A DNA stretch of 64,000 nucleotides from Cryptomeria japonica. Taxonomy: Eukaryota > Streptophyta > Pinopsida > Cupressales > Cupressaceae. Below the pieces are notes generated by a model. That model ran no database searches. It was not told the DNA's origin and saw only the letters and a list, made by a program, of their open reading frames with translations. Shown here piece by piece: positions 58,376-64,000 of the stretch (its first letter is position 1; each line of letters opens with the position of its first letter). The stretch is taken from the NCBI RefSeq assembly GCF_030272615.1, contig NC_081414.1:4899501-4963500 (forward strand), written 5' to 3'. The translations under genes and the position numbers were made by a program.

Positions 58376-61300
58376 CATGGCTCTATTACATATAACAATT
58401 TTTTTGAACCAATGAACTGTAACTAGCAGTCCAACAAAACTCCAATCCTTCTTTGTCACCCCTATGGTCATTTGCACATGATTTAAGCCAAAACAAACAT
58501 GTTAGGATTCCCAAAAGTGTGTAGAAATCAACTACAATAGAGTTTAAAGCATTCTTAAGCATTTTTACCATTTCTATTGAATGCCAAACACTCTTTCAAC
58601 AATTGCAAAACCACCTAGTGAACATGAAATCATCTTCCAATAGTCACAAAACCATAACTTCTTCGACAAAAACCCCGACAATTACAAAACCACCACATTA
58701 GTAAAATTGGCAGTTTCACACAAAAGGTTGTAATACTGCATTTCTTTCCAAATTTCTAGCTTTTGGTGCTTGAAACTTGCTTCATGCGTCTTCTAAGCCA
58801 TGTTCGACTCCTACAATGAAGGTCAATTGGTCTTTTTATTAATCAAATCTTCCAAAAACACTCCATTACTAAAGATTAGGGTGAGCTGGAAAAAAATAGA
58901 TGTCTTACAAGATGAATACTACTATATTGACAAGGTTTATTAGGAGTTTACTGTGCTTTTTTTCTTTCTACTTGTTTTTTTCATAAAAGATAGTTGTCTA
59001 CTTCTTGAAAGCTAATGTCTATGGTGACAAACTCACATACAAGTGAGTGCAACTTTATTCTTGTGTTTTGAGGAGCTTGGTTTGCTCAACTCTAGGAACA
59101 CTCTTGGTCATATCGAGCTGATCTTGCCCCAAAAGCATCATTGAACAATGACTTTGAAAGATAGGTTGGAACATAAGATTTAATCAGATGTTGAGTTGAG
59201 CAGAAACTAGGCAAAGCTAAGAAAGAAATGGGAACAATTACTTGTGTTCAAAGTAGATCAATGTTTCTAAAATCTACTTTAATTGCAAGAAAGTAAATGC
59301 ATGAAGCTAAAAACTTGGCCAAACTAGATAAAACGAGTAAACTTCTCCTTTATTAGAAACGAAAGAGAACAAACAATCTTCAAATATCTAAATATTTTTT
59401 TAATATACAAAATAATGTTTCTTCTAAACAAAAACTGAATTATAAAATAGGTGATTCAAAATGAACACTAACAAACAAATAGTACTAATACTCTACTTAG
59501 AATAAAGAGAAAATTGCTCTTTCGTGCAAGCAATTAAGTGGAAGAACAATTAGAAAATGTTAAGATCAATAATCTTGAGAAGAGCCATCCCCCATTGGGG
59601 TTATATGAAAGAACTTGGTTGATCCTGCAAATGAGTTGGTAATAAGAGGATGGCACGGCATCTAAATTGCAAGACAAGTCAAGCAGTGTGGGGAATACCT
59701 GACATTGTAACTACTATGTAGATATATGCGTGAGTAACTAAACAAGTTGGTCAATAACCAATGCTCGAGGTACGTTTATATAGAAGAGAGTATTGACTTC
59801 ATAATTGTTGACGAGCTGATAACCTTAGTTTCCTTATCTGGTTAAGTCTAATTTTAATCAACTATTATCCTTTGTATATGCTCAGAAACTTCTTTTGGGA
59901 AAATGCTTAAATTGCCAACACTATACTTGGGATCTTGGAAATTATGCAACCTCATCAGTAGAAAACAAAGAAAAGGGATCAATATTGTTGATGTTAAAGT
60001 GCAAGGAGCAACACTTAAAGGATATTGATGACTGTTACATACAAGGTGAAAAACCTCTGGGAAAATCCTTTGTCAGGCAGAGGGTCATGTCTACATGATG
60101 TGTAGTAGGTATAAAAGGTTTCTTCAACCCGTGTGATGTTCTTGGAGGAGCTAGCTTGTTCAGTATAAGTGACTCAAATATTGCAACTCAGAAGGAAATG
60201 TCAAGTTCAGCAACTGGTCCCTGGTCAATTGCAATAGGAACATTAGGGACTAAGGAAAGTGCAAGGTCTACCTGTAGGGCTTATCTTAACATACCTATAA
60301 GAAAAGAAATGAATTGGGACAGATGTCCAACTTAGAAGAGAAGAGGTGATCATGGAAAGACTTGAGAAACAAGGACCACAAGAAAAGCCCATTTACCTTA
60401 CTCTCTGAAATTCAATCCCATAAGTGGCACATTAAAACTGAACTAGAAGATCCAGGTTTCTCTAGAGCAAGAATAAATGCAAGTTTCATGATCTAACAAA
60501 TAGAAAGGGTTGTGTGGATGGTAAGTTACAGACTCAATTTGTTTCATGCCAGAAAATAGAAACTGTGTTCTAGCAATGGAAATATAGAAAGAAAATTTTG
60601 AAGTAGGTACAAGCTATGTAGGTTTAATTTGTTGTTTAAGATGAAAAGATGCTTTATTAGGAGAAACACTTGAATGTCGTGGTTGATTTGAAAACATGCA
60701 AGTGGAGACATGTACATAAACATCATTTCAAGGAGAGGCTTCCTTTCCTTCCTTCAGGCCAGACTTTAACAGCTTATATTGTGTATAAAACAATATGTTT
60801 ACAGAAAGGACTCAACTCTGAAATGCAGAAATTCAGCTTATTTTGTGTATAAAACAAAATGTTTACAGAAAGGATTCAACTCTGATATGAAGAAATTCAG
60901 CTTATTTTGCGTATAAAACAATATGTTTACAGAAAGATTTCAATTCTCACTATGGTCAAAATGCAGAAATTCTCTCCCACCATTTGTTGGGAGAGGTCCA
61001 ATACAAACACATTATCTGACCCGATCATTCTCTATGATGTTATAAGGTGTATTATTTCAGAAGGTAAAAGAAAAATCTCTTTAAAGCAAATATATAACAC
61101 ATAGATCATAAGCTCATAACTACTTCAACCAAGTAAGCACTTCAATGCATTTGTTGCAGTAACTGCTGCCAGTGCTGGAGATAGAATGAACCCAGATTTA
61201 ATTTAGTTTACAAGTAAATGGTTTCTCATCTATTAAGTCAGTTTCATTTTCTCTGTTAGATATTGTATAATAAACATCACTCATACAAACTGTTTGCACT

Positions 61301-61559
61301 TCGAACAAGACATTGACAGGAAACACAAGTAGGAGAAAAAGATGCTCAAGACACCAAGGATTGCTGCAACCTTCAAATTCCTTTGTTAATTCATTCTAGT
61401 TAGAGGTCAAGCTAGAACTTGTTGAATAAAGCACTGCATTTTGTGTCTGCACCAAGTTATGAAATTCAAACTCAAGATAGTGTCATTAACTTATAACACT
61501 TTAGGAATCAGACACATAACAAGTTTGTACTAATGTACATTATTAAATAAATTCAATCC
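58376..61559. other. Low-repeat stretch between transposons and PYM gene
   Basis: No LTR, RT or clear gene was found. Open frames up to 67 codons (for example 59895-60098) have no recognisable similarity. The right end (about 61200-61559) would be the PYM 3' untranslated region and downstream flank. Confidence 0.45.
60773..60960. repeat. 64-bp tandem repeat, about 2.8 copies
   Basis: Units 60773-60836, 60837-60900 and a partial, more diverged 60901-60960, each with TGTATAAAACAA(T/A)ATGTTTACAG. They lie 600-800 bases downstream of the PYM stop codon. Confidence 0.92.
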
Positions 61560-62277
61560 TTATGAATCCAACAGCATTCTTTTCTCCTCCAGATCCATCA
61601 ACTCTTTTTGCCATGTATCCAACTTAGTTAGCTTTTCTCTTTGCTCAGGATTTAATGTCTCTTTTCCAGCTAAAGACGCCTGCTGTGACACAGTCAGTCG
61701 AATCTGTTGACAGGTTAAGCATAATTTCAGTATCCTATGTGCCTTACATTCAATGTATAACAAACTGTTCATCCTTTCTGTACATTGAATAGAACGGTAA
61801 CTGCACATTTTAATATAATTTCCTGTGACAATGCATATATGTTTGCTAAAAGAATATCCTGTAGCCGGTAGTCCAAATTTTGTCTCAGCAGTCAGTATTG
61901 CAATCACATTGAATAAAGTTTCAGTTTTGTATGATCAAAATCTCATCCACAAAAGAGAAAAACCTAGTTCATACCTCATAATTCCACAATACATAGATTA
62001 GTTTACCCTTGAAATTCAAGAAACGTGATAAGAAAGTGTTTTGTACCTTCTTCTTCAATGCTCGAATTCGTTTATCCAGTTCTATGTTTTCGAGATGTGT
62101 TTGCTCTGATGGAGCAGTAACAGAAACCTCTGTGGAGACAGTTAATGAGCCCATTTGCTGGACTACACCCTGTATATCTTGATCTTTATGTGCCCTATTT
62201 TCAGCTGCTGCTGTCTGTCCATTAACTGTACTCTCAGATGTTTTGCCCTTCTCAGATGCTGATGTGGCAATACTAGC
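61560..62277 (-). CDS. PYM: PYM/WIBG-like: partner of Y14 and Mago, last two exons
   Basis: Two exons join in phase. Exon 62277-62047 (77 codons) runs from an AG acceptor to a GT donor and ends LDKRIRALKKK; exon 61703-61560 (47 codons plus TAA) starts IRLTVSQQ and contains LNPEQREKLTKLDTWQKELM. Joined across the intron they give the C-terminal helical region of PYM, a cytoplasmic protein that binds the Mago-Y14 core of the exon junction complex through its N-terminus and ribosomes through this C-terminal part. Codons are clean, splice sites canonical (GTACAA donor, CAACAG acceptor). The N-terminal exon(s), with the Mago-binding segment, are not in the window up to 64000, implying an upstream intron of at least 1.7 kb. 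The only gene here that looks functional. Confidence 0.87.
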
Positions 62278-64000
62278 CTGTAGAATCATAAGCGTTCAAC
62301 CAGTAGAATAAAAGTAGTCAGTGCACAAATGATTATCTGTTTTAAGGCCATTTACTTCTATAAGCCTTTTTGGGAAATTGTCAACAAATAAACTTTACAC
62401 TTAATATGGACAATGAATATTAGTATAGTAGTTAATAGTAATTCCAACATGTGACTGACCTACTGATCCATAGTCAATAACTTTATCATACTGCATACAT
62501 CTTTTGGGCACCCAATGCATAGCTTAAAATTAGATTCGCTTGGAATTTAATTTATGCTTCCCTTGGAATTTAAACACATTAGAAAAGAGGCTGCAAACAA
62601 GCCTTCTGTGGAAAAATATGACACAGTTTCATGATTCAAACAACCTAAAATATCTGTTAAAAACCAATTTTCTTCACTTAATCATGTTACTGATTCTCTA
62701 GGGGGTGTATAATTGTGACGAGTCTCTGTATAACCTAATTAATTAAAGCTCAGAGGGTGTGACACATTGTGCTTATAACCTCTTCAGAATAAAAAATGAT
62801 GCCATTTGAATTTCTGTAGCATCATCCTTGATGCAGGAGCATCGCGCTAGAATTTTCTAACTGATTGGTCACTGATCCTGTCGCCACATCAGCAGGAGGT
62901 TGAATTGAATGTGAATGATTAATGAGCGATGGAACGAATCAGTTATAAAGGGGCAATGAAACGGACAGGAGGAGTCAGACGGTTTGGAAGAAACTGCAAA
63001 GAGTGGAGTTGGCTGATTAGGATGGCGTCGAAAGGAAGAAGACCGATAGGTGTAGGGAAGGTGATTTGTTTGGAATGGAAAAGGCCAGAACCTCCAGTAC
63101 AAGAGGGGATTCAACAGTTAGTATGTAGAGGCGTCAGATGGAAAGGCCGATAGGCCGACCTTCAGCATAAGGAATGAGAGTGTGGGTTGATAATCAGGCA
63201 GAACCAGAGAGTCCGATTTGGGTGAATAGTAGCGAAGGATTAATGTGTGGAAGAAGGCTGAGTTTGTGCAGCAAACAGTGGGGAATGGTTGTGGTCAGGG
63301 AAGATAGCTGATTTGTGTAAGAAGTAAGCCGACCAGATATTCGGTTTCATAAAGGGAGGAGAAGATAGCAAAGGTTGCATGAAGTAAGTGCTGGGTAGAG
63401 CCGTAAGGATGCTGAGTCGATGAAAAGGGCATGTGGAGACAGACGAAGTGCAGATGGTTATTGAGTTACGGAGGGGAAGTTGGTCAACAGATGTATGGCC
63501 TGTTAGTTTGTTTGTAAACATCTATCATTTTTATGTAGCCACCTTCATATGCTGAGTAATAACAAAGATAACCTTTTTGGTGTTCACATTTGCATTGTTG
63601 GTTGTTATTGATGATTCCCATTCTCATTGTAATTGGGTGCTAAATACATTGTTGTTGTCGAATCCTGTTATTCTCTATTCTGTTCCTGTCACATTTCTGA
63701 CAGGAAGTCTGTAGGTGCTGTTTTGTTTTCCTGAACTTCCTATCATTATTATCTGAGAATGGAGATGTGTTTGGGGTTTAGCCAGAGCTGCTACGTCAAT
63801 CCTGTACATATCTGAATATATAATATAACAGAATATCCTTTTGTATATCTCGCTTCTCTATATTAGATGGATATAAGGAAAACCTTTTGGCAACCATGGA
63901 AGATGACACATAATTGAAGACAAATAATTTAATAATAACTTTGTTGCGCCCCTGCAAAACTTATTATATTTAAGTCCATTTTGTATATACATCTGACAAT
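62278..64000. other. PYM upstream intron, probably with an insertion
   Basis: Lies upstream of the second-to-last PYM exon. 62820-63540 is more GC-rich than its surroundings and its right part (ATGTAGCCACC...AATAACAAAGATAACC, 63530-63575) resembles the R/U5 style of a plus-strand LTR. No edges were confirmed. No coding similarity to a PYM N-terminus was seen. Confidence 0.4.

Noticed and set aside
59895-60098. Plus-strand open frame of 67 codons with Cys and His
   Set aside because: No recognisable domain and no supporting splice or context evidence.
62929-63153. Plus-strand open frame of 74 codons in the PYM intron
   Set aside because: No similarity recognised; in a GC-richer block that is more likely an inserted LTR.
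1-64000. tRNA and rRNA genes
   Set aside because: No cloverleaf or rRNA-like sequence was recognised on reading; tRNA-like matches are retroelement primer sites.

Overview
The window is repeat-dense, AT-rich nuclear DNA of a seed plant with a large genome. Degenerate Ty1/copia and Ty3/gypsy LTR retrotransposons of several lineages are nested in each other, plant host-gene debris (receptor-kinase and PPR fragments) lies between them, and a single host gene with plausible introns sits at the right edge. The repeat style (long decayed elements, ACCGGT-rich LTRs, sparse genes) is reminiscent of a gymnosperm, but no sequence here proves the taxon.

Layout. 1-1657: start of a minus-strand copia element (gag-protease, primer-binding site, LTR). 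2480-3600: gypsy integrase relic. 4942-5592: probable solo LTR with a hairpin array. 6422-12726: an almost complete minus-strand chromovirus with both LTRs, PBS, gag, protease, RT, RNase H, integrase and chromodomain. 13490-16545: long decayed coding region of unknown function (ORF X). 18070-21543: gypsy pol with an RNase H-like domain placed upstream of RT. 21938-25311: chromovirus deletion derivative with three LTRs, two joined head to tail, and a gag-to-integrase fusion. 26540-26815: kinase pseudogene. 27377-29932: gag-only copia element with a 5-bp target duplication, itself split by a solo LTR that has its own perfect duplication. 30127-37743: structurally complete plus-strand LTR element (perfect TSD, TATA, PPT) that codes for gag and protease but has no RT, RNase H or integrase. 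39290-40520: PPR pseudogene. 40533-47674: copia element with gag, no pol and an unrelated reading frame (ORF Y), its 5' LTR split by another LTR insertion. 47865-49058: solo LTR with perfect TSD. 50774-50993: TA-type microsatellite. 51517-58122: decayed copia element interrupted by a 1.7-kb LINE insertion carrying only ORF1 and flanked by a perfect 18-bp target duplication. 61560-62277: last two exons of a PYM (partner of Y14 and Mago) gene.

Functionally the only likely working host gene is PYM. Everything else is mobile DNA or pseudogene. The most interesting material is structural: several families here have lost pol yet kept gag plus something else, which suggests repeated evolution of trans-mobilised elements; one gypsy lineage has an unusual domain order; and two unknown retroelement-associated proteins (ORF X and ORF Y) are not explained by standard gag-pol.
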